NCBI GenBank assembly: GCA_002718135.1
Contig: PBDN01000019.1
Location: 201,727 to 265,726 of the forward strand
Origin: Pelagibacteraceae bacterium
GTDB lineage: Bacteria; Pseudomonadota; Alphaproteobacteria; HIMB59; GCA-002718135
Direction: 5' to 3'
Length of the DNA stretch: 64,000 nucleotides
A program made the translations under genes and the position numbers. This document shows, piece by piece, positions 26,774 through 35,169 of this stretch; position 1 is the first letter of the stretch; each line of letters opens with the position of its first letter. The notes beneath the pieces were generated by a model. That model was not told the DNA's origin. It saw nothing but the letters and a program-made list of their open reading frames with translations, and did no database searches.

Positions 26774-27970
26774 ATGGACTTTTCCCTGCACCCGAAAATA
26801 GAAGACTATCGCAACCGCATCCGCGTATTTGTCGATACCAATATCATTCCTTTAGAAGCAGACCGAGATAATTACGATGAACATGAGAACATCCGACCCG
26901 AAGTGCTGGATGACGTCCGAGCCAAAGTAAAAGCGGAAGGCCTTTGGGCGCTGCAGATGCCTGAGGAACTCGGTGGTCAAGGTCTTAGCGTCGCTGGTAT
27001 TACGCCGTGCTACGAGGAGATGAATCGGTCGATCTTTGGACCGGTCTGCTTTAACTCCGCCGCACCGGACGACGGTAACATGATAGTTCTAAATAAAATC
27101 GCGACAGAGGCCCAGAAAGATCGGTGGTTGCGGCCTATCGCAGAAGGCAAAGTACGTTCATCCTTCGCGATGACCGAACCGGCACCAGGATCGGGCTCCG
27201 ACCCATCAACTATGCTGACAACGGCAGAAAGAAAGGGTGACACTTGGGTTATTAACGGTCGGAAGTGGTTCATTACGGGCGCCGGCGAAGCAAAACACTT
27301 TATTTTGATTGCGCGTACGTCCGACGATAATCGAAAAGGATTAAGCGCTTTCCTGTTCGACGCAAACCAGACAGGTTGGAAAATTCTCCGGCGTATTCCG
27401 ATCATGGGGCCTGAAGAACACGGCGGACACTGTGAAATTTCTTTTAGCGGGCTAAAGATTCCCGATGAGAATCGTCTTATGGGCGTCGGAGATGGTCTAA
27501 AAGTCGCGCAAATCCGCCTCGGAACCGCGCGACTAACCCACTGTATGCGGTGGACTGGTATGGCCAAACGCGCACTAGAGGAAACTTTCGAATATGTCCG
27601 CGACCGAAAGGCATTTGGCGAAACTTTAGCAAACCACGAAGGCGTTCAATGGCTACTCGGTGAGGCGGCCATGCAAATAGAGATCTGTCGCCTTTTGACC
27701 ATGCGTGCGGCAATTAAGTTGGATGCTGGGGAGTTCGCACGTAAAGAGGTGTCTATGGCAAAAGTGGTGGTATCCGAAACCCTTCATAAAGCGATTGATA
27801 CGGCAATCCAGCTTCGCGGAGCGCGTGGTTATTCTAAGGATACACCGCTCGAGTGGATGTACCGCTACGCCCGCCAAGCACGACTGGTGGATGGATCTTC
27901 CGAAACCCATAAAATGGTGCTTTCGCGGCACCTCTTATCGGAGGGTATCGATTTCTGGAGATGGGACTAG
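26774..27970 (+). CDS. Acyl-CoA dehydrogenase, ACAD10/11-like (LvaC-like candidate)
   Basis: This 398-residue flavoprotein has the ACAD fold: FAMTEPAPGSGSDPSTM (FAD contact), VINGRKWFITGAGEAKHFIL and the C-terminal RGARGYSKDTPLEWMYR. CFNSAAPDDGNMIVL near residue 95 resembles the ACAD10/11 subfamily (NCxAPDTGNM) rather than ordinary fatty-acid dehydrogenases, and RLVDGSSETHKMVLSR is the matching C-terminal block. ACAD10/11 relatives act on 4-phosphooxyacyl-CoA, removing phosphate to give an enoyl-CoA. The kinase-like and DUF6285 genes just downstream fit that chemistry. The function is inferred from family and context. Confidence 0.9.
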   Translation: MDFSLHPKIEDYRNRIRVFVDTNIIPLEADRDNYDEHENIRPEVLDDVRAKVKAEGLWALQMPEELGGQGLSVAGITPCYEEMNRSIFGPVCFNSAAPDDGNMIVLNKIATEAQKDRWLRPIAEGKVRSSFAMTEPAPGSGSDPSTMLTTAERKGDTWVINGRKWFITGAGEAKHFILIARTSDDNRKGLSAFLFDANQTGWKILRRIPIMGPEEHGGHCEISFSGLKIPDENRLMGVGDGLKVAQIRLGTARLTHCMRWTGMAKRALEETFEYVRDRKAFGETLANHEGVQWLLGEAAMQIEICRLLTMRAAIKLDAGEFARKEVSMAKVVVSETLHKAIDTAIQLRGARGYSKDTPLEWMYRYARQARLVDGSSETHKMVLSRHLLSEGIDFWRWD

Positions 27971-28083
27971 TTAATCATTTAGTTTCGGTATTGTGCGCTA
28001 TCTCAGCCAAACCGGGGTACTTAAATGACCACGCATCTAGACTTAGGTTAGGTTGCTGGCGCTGATAGTAAGGATATCGTGAT

Positions 28084-29070
28084 ATGGCACTGGCCTCATT
28101 TATCCGCGATGCCGCCGGGGCAGACAAGGTCACCATAGAGGATGGCAATCTATTGCATGGCGGAGCCATTCAAGAAAATCGTTTGCTTACAGTGACTATC
28201 TCTGGAGGCGAGCTTTTTGGTACACAGGAGATCGTTCTGCGCTCCGAAGCGACAGCCCGAATTCCGGAAAGTAGGCCGCTGGACCAGCAATTTGCGATTC
28301 TAAAAGTAGCCGAGGCGGCAGGAGTGACGGTCCCCAAACCTCTCTGGTATTGCGGTGATTCCGCGATCATCGGTAAACCATTTTATCTAATGAAGCATCT
28401 AGAGGGGGACGCGCTAGGTAATCGGATTACCCGAGTGGGCGAACAGCCCCATCTGGCAGCTACACTCGGGCAAGAATTAGCCCGTATCCACAGCATCAAA
28501 CCACCACAAAAAGATTTAGAATTTCTTGAAACAATTTCTTCATCGCCGGCAATCGACGCGATAGAAAAATATCGAAGCTATCTAGACGAGTTACCGGAAC
28601 CGCACCCGGTTCTGGAATGGACGCTTCGCTGGCTTGAAAATCAATCGTCAGATGCGCGAGACATAGTGCTGTGTCACCGCGATTTTCGGACGGGAAACTA
28701 CATGGTCCATGAGGGAGCGCTCACTGGCGTGTTGGATTGGGAATTTGCTGGTTGGGGCGATCCGCACGAGGATGTTGCTTGGTTCTGTGCCCGTTGCTGG
28801 CGATTTTCTGCCCCAAAGTTAGAGGCTGGCGGCATCGCTGCGCGCGAGGTGTTCTATAACGCATATGAACTTGCCTCAGGGCGCAAGCTTGAAAAAGAAC
28901 AAATTACATATTGGGAGACTATGGCTCATGCGCGTTGGGCCGTAATTGCACTACAACAATCTATGCGCCATCGGTCCAATGAAGAGCCGGGCCTTGAGCT
29001 TGCCCTAATCGGCCGGCGGCTAGCCGAATTGGAATTTGAGTGCCTTCGCCTTACAGGAGTAACTAAATGA
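28084..29070 (+). CDS. APH-fold kinase, ACAD10/11 kinase-domain-like (LvaA-like candidate)
   Basis: This 328-residue protein has the aminoglycoside phosphotransferase fold with an intact active site: the catalytic loop IVLCHRDFRTGNYMVHEG (Asp base) and the metal-binding GVLDWEFAGWGDPHEDVAWF. FYLMKHLEGDALGNRI lies in the hinge region. Relatives next to ACAD genes phosphorylate the 4-hydroxyl of hydroxyacyl-CoA rather than antibiotics, as in LvaA of the levulinate pathway and the kinase half of ACAD11. It follows the dehydrogenase by 113 bases and overlaps the DUF6285 gene as ATGA. Antibiotic resistance is unlikely. Confidence 0.88.
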   Translation: MALASFIRDAAGADKVTIEDGNLLHGGAIQENRLLTVTISGGELFGTQEIVLRSEATARIPESRPLDQQFAILKVAEAAGVTVPKPLWYCGDSAIIGKPFYLMKHLEGDALGNRITRVGEQPHLAATLGQELARIHSIKPPQKDLEFLETISSSPAIDAIEKYRSYLDELPEPHPVLEWTLRWLENQSSDARDIVLCHRDFRTGNYMVHEGALTGVLDWEFAGWGDPHEDVAWFCARCWRFSAPKLEAGGIAAREVFYNAYELASGRKLEKEQITYWETMAHARWAVIALQQSMRHRSNEEPGLELALIGRRLAELEFECLRLTGVTK

Positions 29071-29462
29071 GAAGCCGTCCGAACGCTCGTGAGCTATTGG
29101 ATATTGCCGAGAAGACCCTGTCCGCAGAGGTCATGCCGGATATTTCGGAACGCCAACGATACAACTTGGCCTTGGTTGCATCCGCGATAGGGATTGCGAA
29201 ACGCGAGTTGGCAGGTGGTGTTTTTGCTTGGGAGCATGAGTTAGATATCTTACGCGCTCTTTATGGCGACGATGTTATGGAACAACCGGAAACCATGCTT
29301 GTACGACTAAACCGACAGCTGGCTGACGAACTAAGAGCCGGGGTCTACGACGAAAAGAATACGGAACAAGAGACAGTTCTGAATCTTTTATTCCAAGACG
29401 TCGTTGCACGCCTTAACGAGGACAACCCTACGTACGAAAGAGTAAAAACGTTAAGTAATTAG
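29067..29462 (+). CDS. DUF6285 protein (LvaB-like candidate)
   Basis: This small 131-residue, mostly helical and acidic protein has no signal peptide or catalytic motif I can name. It starts RSRPNARELLDIAEKTLSAE and contains RQRYNLALVASAIGIAKREL, which matches my recollection of the DUF6285 family. Such proteins sit beside ACAD-linked APH kinases. In the levulinate pathway a similarly small partner, LvaB, is needed for kinase activity. The four-base overlap with the kinase gene fits a tight partnership. It is the last gene of the forward operon. Confidence 0.8.
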   Translation: MRSRPNARELLDIAEKTLSAEVMPDISERQRYNLALVASAIGIAKRELAGGVFAWEHELDILRALYGDDVMEQPETMLVRLNRQLADELRAGVYDEKNTEQETVLNLLFQDVVARLNEDNPTYERVKTLSN

Positions 29463-29605
29463 CCGGAGGATACGGGTAGCCTAAGTCGACTCGACCGATC
29501 GATGTATCCCGCCGAGAGCCTCTATTTACCCACATTTATTTTTGCCCACGTTTACATCTAACCGGTCCGCCGTTCTGTCACCGATACGAATCGCTCGTGA
29601 ATTTT

Positions 29606-29640
29606 AACTATAAAGTTAGTGTGTTCTAATATTTATAGTT
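29606..29640. repeat. AT-rich inverted repeat upstream of the metal transporter
   Basis: Nine bases (AACTATAAA, 29606-29614) recur as a perfect inverted copy (TTTATAGTT, 29632-29640), with an inner TTAG/CTAA pair inside. The dyad lies about 100 bases before the binding-protein start. It could be an operator for a metal-sensing repressor; the AT-rich stem makes a Rho-independent terminator less likely. The 280-base gap around it (29463-29742) holds no gene. Confidence 0.6.
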
Positions 29641-29742
29641 GTGCTTTATTTGATTAGTCCTTGCGAAATTATGGATAGAGGCTAAACTTCGGACCTCCGC
29701 ATCAGAAACTAAAAAAGTATTCGCATGCGGAGACGAGGACTT

Positions 29743-30720
29743 ATGAGCACGTTGACCAAATTCGCCAATATTTTTGCTGCAACCCTTGCAACATTCGCAA
29801 CACTACTTACCGTGAACAATGCGCAGGCTGAAGCTCAGAAAAATATCGTCGCTACCATCACGCAAATTGGCGAACCACTGTCGGTCATTGCAGGAGGCCG
29901 CGCAAAAATCGTTACCTTGATGGGAGAAGGGGTAGACCCACACCTTTATCGACTGACCCGGTCGGACGTCTTAAAACTGAACCGTGCAGATCTGATTGTC
30001 TATAACGGCCTTGATCTTGAAGCCCAGATTGTGAAATTGCTAACGAAGTTCGCGGCTCATAAGCCTGTAATCGGCCTAGCAGAAGTATTGAGGGAACGGG
30101 GCTTCCTGACCAAGGATGGCAGGGCTTACGATCCACATGTTTGGATGGATCCGGTACTCTGGGGCACTGCCCTGCAGACCGCGGTCGATGCATTGGCAAG
30201 AATCGATCCAAAAAACGCTGAATTTTACCACACCAACAATGCTGCCTATCTGATCGAACTTGGAAAGCTTCATTCCAGCGCAAAGAGATCCATTGCTTCA
30301 ATCCCCAATGAATCCGGTGTGCTCGTCACAGCGCACGATGCATTTGGGTATTTTGCTCGAGCATACGGACTCGAAGTCTTAGCCGTCCAAGGTATCAGCA
30401 CAGAAAGCGAAGCAGGCGTAAAAAAAATAGAAGATCTGGTCAAAACCATAGTAAAACGACGTGTTGGTGCAGTGTTCATTGAAAGTACTGTCTCAGCGCG
30501 GAACGTCCAAGCGCTGATTGAGGGGGCTGCTGCACGTGGTCACCGGGTCCGTATCGGAGGAAAGCTCTTCTCCGACGCTATGGGGCCTACTGGGACCTAT
30601 GTCGGGACCTATATCGGCATGTTTAACCATAACGTGACTACCATCGTCCGATCCCTAAGCGGCGTAAGCCCCAAGCCCCAACCTCGCGATCAGCTTGCTG
30701 AAACAAAGTTTTCAAAATGA
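29743..30720 (+). CDS. Mn/Zn-type ABC transporter, periplasmic binding protein
   Basis: This 325-residue cluster A-I (TroA/ZnuA/SitA-like) binding protein captures a divalent metal in the periplasm. A signal peptide spans about residues 1-30 (ends NNAQAEAQ). Likely ligands are visible: His in [11 protein letters not shown], His in [10 protein letters not shown], Asp or His in [10 protein letters not shown], Glu in [10 protein letters not shown] and Asp in [16 protein letters not shown]. It lacks the long His-rich loop of many zinc-specific ZnuA proteins, so manganese or iron is at least as likely. The ATG at 29743 has a GAGGA site; another ATG lies six codons upstream. It overlaps the ATPase gene as ATGA. 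Confidence 0.92.
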   Translation: MSTLTKFANIFAATLATFATLLTVNNAQAEAQKNIVATITQIGEPLSVIAGGRAKIVTLMGEGVDPHLYRLTRSDVLKLNRADLIVYNGLDLEAQIVKLLTKFAAHKPVIGLAEVLRERGFLTKDGRAYDPHVWMDPVLWGTALQTAVDALARIDPKNAEFYHTNNAAYLIELGKLHSSAKRSIASIPNESGVLVTAHDAFGYFARAYGLEVLAVQGISTESEAGVKKIEDLVKTIVKRRVGAVFIESTVSARNVQALIEGAAARGHRVRIGGKLFSDAMGPTGTYVGTYIGMFNHNVTTIVRSLSGVSPKPQPRDQLAETKFSK

Positions 30721-31514
30721 AATCGGCGGGCCCAATTCTAAAAAACTCTGCCAGTATCAAGGGTCAACGGAACCCATTGTCCGTGCACGGTCTCACTGTC
30801 GCGTACAACAACAAACCCGCGCTCTGGGACGTAGATATCTCTGTACCAGATAAGAGCCTCATGGCCGTAATCGGTCCAAACGGCGCTGGGAAGTCGACTA
30901 TGATCAAAGCTATATTAGGCCTTACACCAACAGTTTCGGGGAAAATCCAGCTATTCGGAGAACGACTGAAAAACGCCCGCAATCGTGTCGCTTACGTGCC
31001 GCAGCGGACGAGTGTTGACTGGGACTTCCCCGCCTCTGCTGAGGACGTCGTGGCGATGGGTCTTTACCGCCGGATCGGCTGGTGCCGTCCTGTAAAGCGT
31101 CGTCACCTCGATACCGCACGCGGCTACTTGGACCAAGTTGATATGGCTGATCTCGCCTATCGACAGATAGGCCAACTGTCGGGCGGCCAGCAGCAGCGAG
31201 TATTTCTTGCCCGTGCTCTAGCCCAAGAAGCAGATTTATACCTCATGGATGAGCCTTTTTCAGGTGTTGACTCCGCCACCGAGAGAACCGTCGTCAATAT
31301 AATCCGCGATATACGCTCGGACGGGGCCACGGTAGTCTGCGTCCACCACGACCTTCAGACCGTCGGCGAATACTTTGATCGCGTACTAATTCTCAATGTC
31401 CGTGCCATCGCAGCAGGACCCATCTCAGATGTCCTTACGGAGGAAAATCTACAAATGGCATATGGCGGGCGATTAGCGGCCACGGCGATCCGAGCGATAG
31501 ACAGTAACGCATAA
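30717..31514 (+). CDS. Mn/Zn-type ABC transporter ATP-binding protein
   Basis: This 265-residue ABC ATPase powers uptake of the metal bound by the upstream protein. Walker A is [18 protein letters not shown], the signature is [16 protein letters not shown], Walker B is [14 protein letters not shown] and the switch His is in [28 protein letters not shown] matches the Mn/Fe (SitB/MntB) group. The last 20 residues are a short extension. The permease gene follows after 42 bases. Confidence 0.93.
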   Translation: MKSAGPILKNSASIKGQRNPLSVHGLTVAYNNKPALWDVDISVPDKSLMAVIGPNGAGKSTMIKAILGLTPTVSGKIQLFGERLKNARNRVAYVPQRTSVDWDFPASAEDVVAMGLYRRIGWCRPVKRRHLDTARGYLDQVDMADLAYRQIGQLSGGQQQRVFLARALAQEADLYLMDEPFSGVDSATERTVVNIIRDIRSDGATVVCVHHDLQTVGEYFDRVLILNVRAIAAGPISDVLTEENLQMAYGGRLAATAIRAIDSNA

Positions 31515-31556
31515 TATTCCATTCAAATAGATCTGCATTAACGTGCACAATCTAAC

Positions 31557-32753
31557 ATGACCATAGTCGAAGCTTATACAGTCCTAACATTCCAAGCCGG
31601 GTATAATACTTCGGTCGTACTGACAGGTGTGATCGCACTCGGATTCGGTGGTGGGGTAATAGGGGTGTTTCCTTACCTACGTAAACGATCCCTAGTATCA
31701 AATGCCATAAGCCATGCCACTCTTCCTGGAATCGCGATGGCGTTTCTCCTGAGCGTCACGCTGGGTGGATCGGGCCGTAACCTAGCACTTCTAACCGCTG
31801 GTGCCACCCTGAGCGGAGCCATCGGCATCTTTGCAATCCAATGGATACGTGATCAGACGCGGCTCGCCGAAGATACCGCGATAGGTACGGTGCTAAGTGT
31901 CTTCTTCGGTATCGGTGTTGTACTCCTTAGCCATATTCAAACTATGAAAACCGGTGCACAGGCGGGCCTAAACAGTTTCTTACTCGGATCCACCGCTATG
32001 CTGACTTCGGGCGAGGCTTTGCTTATTTCAATCTCCTCAGCCGTTGCTATCGGGTGCTCATTGGCTTTTATTAAGGAATTCAGGACGGTAGCTTTTGACA
32101 AAGACTTTGCCAAAGCTCAGGGGTGGCAAACGTCTCATTTCGACTTGATAATGCTAGCGCTATTATTGGCGATCATGGCGATCGGGTTAAAAACCGTTGG
32201 ATTGGTCTTAATCATTGCACTCGTGATAGTCCCACCGGCAACGGCCCGATTCTGGACGAATCGACTGGGTTGTATGATCGCCCTTTCGGGTTTATTCGGC
32301 GGCCTATCTGGCTGGATTGGTGGTGCATTCTCAGCACTATATCCAAATATGCCAGCCGGCGCCGTCATCGTACTAACTGCCGCGTCCATATTTACTTTTA
32401 GTCTTTTGTGCGCACCCAAAAGAGGTGTCATCACGCGGAGTATCTGCCGACTTCGCCTAAGGTTTTTCGCGTTAGAAAATCGCGGTCTTATCTCGATTGC
32501 AGGGGGATACACACCCCTAGATCCAATTACTCGGTACTTATTTCGCTGGCGCGGGTACATGGATCCAAATGGTAAACTGACGGCTTCGGGTGTTGAGGCA
32601 GCCGCTGAGGCAAACCGGCAACGACGCTTGTGGTTTGTTTACCGCAGGCATCATCCAGACGCAGATATTTCTCTCGGTCTGCATAATGGACGTCCGATTG
32701 AAGAGATGCTGTCGCCCGAAATCTTGGCAAGGCTCGAAAGGGAAAGAGAATGA
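31557..32753 (+). CDS. Mn/Zn-type ABC transporter permease with C-terminal winged-helix-like extension
   Basis: This 398-residue protein has a standard ABC-3 permease of about 285 residues, including KRSLVSNAISHATLPGIAMA and the late membrane segment GLKTVGLVLIIALVIVPPAT. About 110 soluble residues follow. Part of the tail, GKLTASGVEAAAEANRQRRL followed by WFVYRRHHPDADIS, looks like the end of a DtxR-type winged helix (LTxxG...A...R.HRLW). Long permeases of this type occur in other Mn/Fe systems. It overlaps the second permease gene as ATGA. Confidence 0.9.
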   Translation: MTIVEAYTVLTFQAGYNTSVVLTGVIALGFGGGVIGVFPYLRKRSLVSNAISHATLPGIAMAFLLSVTLGGSGRNLALLTAGATLSGAIGIFAIQWIRDQTRLAEDTAIGTVLSVFFGIGVVLLSHIQTMKTGAQAGLNSFLLGSTAMLTSGEALLISISSAVAIGCSLAFIKEFRTVAFDKDFAKAQGWQTSHFDLIMLALLLAIMAIGLKTVGLVLIIALVIVPPATARFWTNRLGCMIALSGLFGGLSGWIGGAFSALYPNMPAGAVIVLTAASIFTFSLLCAPKRGVITRSICRLRLRFFALENRGLISIAGGYTPLDPITRYLFRWRGYMDPNGKLTASGVEAAAEANRQRRLWFVYRRHHPDADISLGLHNGRPIEEMLSPEILARLERERE

Positions 32754-33706
32754 CCGCAATTGATTTCTTATCAATCGATCTGCCCGCGATCTTTGTCGCC
32801 GTACTTGCGGCAACCAGTTGCAGCCTACTGGGTAATTTTCTAGTTCTAAGGCGACAGGCTCTGATCGGCGACGCTATTTCTCATGCTGTCTTGCCCGGTA
32901 TCGTAATCGGTTTTCTACTCGCCGGTACCTTATCCACTTTACCTCTTATGCTTGGCGCCATCGGCGCCGCTATATTAGCTGCTGGACTGATAGAGGCTCT
33001 CCGCCAAATTGGGAGGATAGAGGCCGGAGCCGCTATGGGGGTTGTCTTCACCACAATGTTCGCCGCTGGAATAGTCCTGCTGGAACAAGCGGGTGCCTCT
33101 AATGTCCATATAGACGCTGAACACGCGCTATACGGAAGCCTCGAATCCATCATATGGATGGATCTGACTGTATGGATGGACCTATTTACACTGGATGCCT
33201 ACGCTGGAATGCCGCGACACCTAGTTACTCTTATCGGCGTGACTTTCAGTATCGTGGCTTTGGTTTTTCTTTTTTTCAAGGAGTTGAAGGTTGCGACATT
33301 CGATCCCGATTTAGCGGTCAGTATTGGTCTACCAATGCAAAAAATTTCTACCGGTTTTATTGTTTTAGTTGCGGTTGCCGCCGTAGCTTCGTTCGAAGCC
33401 GTCGGCTCCATTCTTGTGATCGCCATGTTTATATGTCCCGCAGCAACGGCTCGCATGCTCACCGATAAACTCAGCCGGCAACTCTGGATCAGTGCCGGCG
33501 TTGCAACTCTAGCAGGAGTAGGTGGATATCTATTTGCGGCTTTTGGACCACAATTATGGGGTAGCAGTAATTCGCTAAACGCGGCAGGGGCGATTGCCGT
33601 TGTCGCCGGGCTCCTCCAGGTCATGGCAATGGTAGCCGGGCCGAGATATGGAGCGCTCACGCGCACTATCAAAAAACGTAAGCAACGGCCAGCTTCTATC
33701 TATTAA
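32750..33706 (+). CDS. Mn/Zn-type ABC transporter second permease
   Basis: This 318-residue ABC-3 family permease has about eight or nine membrane segments and forms the channel with the preceding permease. LVLRRQALIGDAISHAVLPG near residue 30 is the family signature facing the ATPase, and VGSILVIAMFICPAATARM is the conserved late segment. It lacks the long C-terminal tail of its partner, ending in a short basic stretch (KKRKQRP). It is the last gene of the four-gene transporter operon. Confidence 0.92.
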   Translation: MTAIDFLSIDLPAIFVAVLAATSCSLLGNFLVLRRQALIGDAISHAVLPGIVIGFLLAGTLSTLPLMLGAIGAAILAAGLIEALRQIGRIEAGAAMGVVFTTMFAAGIVLLEQAGASNVHIDAEHALYGSLESIIWMDLTVWMDLFTLDAYAGMPRHLVTLIGVTFSIVALVFLFFKELKVATFDPDLAVSIGLPMQKISTGFIVLVAVAAVASFEAVGSILVIAMFICPAATARMLTDKLSRQLWISAGVATLAGVGGYLFAAFGPQLWGSSNSLNAAGAIAVVAGLLQVMAMVAGPRYGALTRTIKKRKQRPASIY

Positions 33707-33826
33707 TTTCTTGGCTTTCGAAATTTCTCGTCGTTGCCCCTTCGACTATAGGGCGGAATGAAGAACTACAATCGTCAAATTTAGAACAGCTATACAAAGC
33801 GGCCCGCCTCGTTAGTATTGGTAAAA

Positions 33827-34015
33827 ATGAAGCGCCATTTCAACATATCGCAGCTTTTCGTCATTGCCGCCCTCGCGGTTATGTTACTTACGACTGGCGC
33901 TGTATGCCAGTTTCCTGAGAACTGGGAGACCCGTCTAAGAGCGCTCTTACCCGCGTGGATCGGGATCACAGCAGTCTTCTGGATACTATGGCGTAAGACT
34001 GGACGAATGAAATGA
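33827..34015 (+). CDS. Small hypothetical membrane protein
   Basis: This reading frame codes for 62 residues with two hydrophobic segments (about 8-24 and 42-56, LPAWIGITAVFWILW) and basic ends, which fits a two-pass inner-membrane protein. I do not recognise the family. An in-frame TTG nine bases upstream is possible, and there is no strong ribosome-binding site. The 450-base region between the transporter operon and the tRNA holds nothing else I can name, so whether it is a real gene is uncertain. Confidence 0.4.
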   Translation: MKRHFNISQLFVIAALAVMLLTTGAVCQFPENWETRLRALLPAWIGITAVFWILWRKTGRMK

Positions 34016-34159
34016 TTAGGCTAAATAAAGGGGTCAAATCCTTCAGCGTCCCAAATTTGTTAGATAGTTTGTCACACAAAATAATGATTGATCTCGCACA
34101 CCCCTAAAATAGAAGTGTCTAATATATTTATATTAATAGGATATTTACTTAAAAGATGG

Positions 34160-34236
34160 TGGTGACCCCGACAGGATTCGAACCTGTGACCTACAGATTA
34201 GGAATCTGCCGCTCTATCCAGCTGAGCTACGGGGCC
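34160..34236 (-). tRNA. tRNA-Arg (anticodon CCT)
   Basis: The reverse strand folds as a complete tRNA: acceptor GGCCCCG/CGGGGTC, a D arm with AGCTCAGCTGGATAGAGC, an anticodon arm GCAGA-TTCCTAA-TCTGT and a T arm with GGTTCGAATCC. The CCA end is encoded. The loop reads anticodon CCT, for arginine. No intron is present, unlike some alphaproteobacterial tRNA-Arg(CCT) genes that hold a group I intron. Confidence 0.95.
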
Positions 34237-34543
34237 TTCGGGATCATGTAACTCAATGTCGACCAAAAAAGGAAGAGTAATCCACCGGCAGAAATATAAA
34301 AAAGTTTCAAAAGTCACCGTGCCCCATGCACAAATCCCCTGCGTTTACACCGGCAACTTCAAAATAGGCATAGCCAAAGATTCTGGCCCGGTTGGAAAAA
34401 ATTGAGGCGCGGACCCTAGGGCGATTGCTCCCCATAAAATTATACACCGTTCCGGTCGAATACGATTAAGCTACCTCTCAATTACCAGACCAGCCGGCCG
34501 CTTCAACATCCTTCCACAAGTGCCGCGCGATTCGAATGCAAAT
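34237..34543. other. Intergenic region without a recognised feature
   Basis: These 307 bases between tRNA-Arg and the PagL-like gene are AT-rich in places and contain no open frame, hairpin-plus-T-run or repeat that I can support. The promoter of the tRNA should lie here. Confidence 0.5.
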
Positions 34544-35050
34544 TCAGTAGTTATCTCGAAGTGGGATTGAATAGAAGACGCTAAGAACCTCAGTGCCTGG
34601 ATTGAAATCGCCTATATTGGCATTGGACAGATGGTAGAATGCCAACCCAAAGCGTGTGCGGTTGTCGAACCTGTAGGCCAGTTCGATAGATGATCGAAAT
34701 TCTATTTCATACCCAAGATCGCGACCATCGCCCTCCTCATAATATCCTGCGGCAAAACTCGGTGTTAGGACCCAGCGGCGCCCAAAAAATACATCGACAA
34801 GTACCCCGCCATATCCGTAAAACGCCGAATCCGTTGTAGCCATCAGACCCGCTAAGGGTTTGAATACCCAGATTTTTTTCTCTGAGCGATATTCTGCCCG
34901 GAGTTCGACCGCATCGTGCTTATTCTGATATACATCGTAGTCACCTACTCCGAGTGTCAAAAAGCCTGGTTCATCTGCTACTACCGGTCCAGCCCCTATT
35001 GAAGCTAAACCAAGAACAAATAAAATCAAGAATGCGAGCAATTTTCTCAC
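34544..35050 (-). CDS. pagL: Lipid A 3-O-deacylase, PagL-like outer-membrane protein
   Basis: PagL is an outer-membrane beta-barrel that removes the 3-O acyl chain of lipid A. The 168-residue protein has a signal peptide (about 1-25, LLAFLILFVLGLASIGAG, ending VVADE) and alternating beta strands. The C-terminal GLAFYHLSNANIGDFNPGTE holds the His-Ser pair and the NPG turn of the PagL active site. It ends with a short strand (SVFYSIPL) in place of the usual final aromatic residue. It stands alone between tRNA-Arg and the peptidase gene. Confidence 0.85.
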   Translation of the reverse strand: MRKLLAFLILFVLGLASIGAGPVVADEPGFLTLGVGDYDVYQNKHDAVELRAEYRSEKKIWVFKPLAGLMATTDSAFYGYGGVLVDVFFGRRWVLTPSFAAGYYEEGDGRDLGYEIEFRSSIELAYRFDNRTRFGLAFYHLSNANIGDFNPGTEVLSVFYSIPLRDNY

Positions 35051-35169
35051 GTCGCTCTACCCCACCTTAGATATCATTTTTTCAATATCACATTTTCCGT
35101 ACACAGGCTGCCATTTTAGTCAATTCAACCTCTTTTTTTCCACCGCAAACGCCCCCGCAATACTATAAA

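Noticed and set aside
28084..29070. Aminoglycoside resistance kinase
   Set aside because: The APH fold is present, but coupling to a DUF6285 gene and an ACAD10/11-like gene points to acyl-CoA metabolism.
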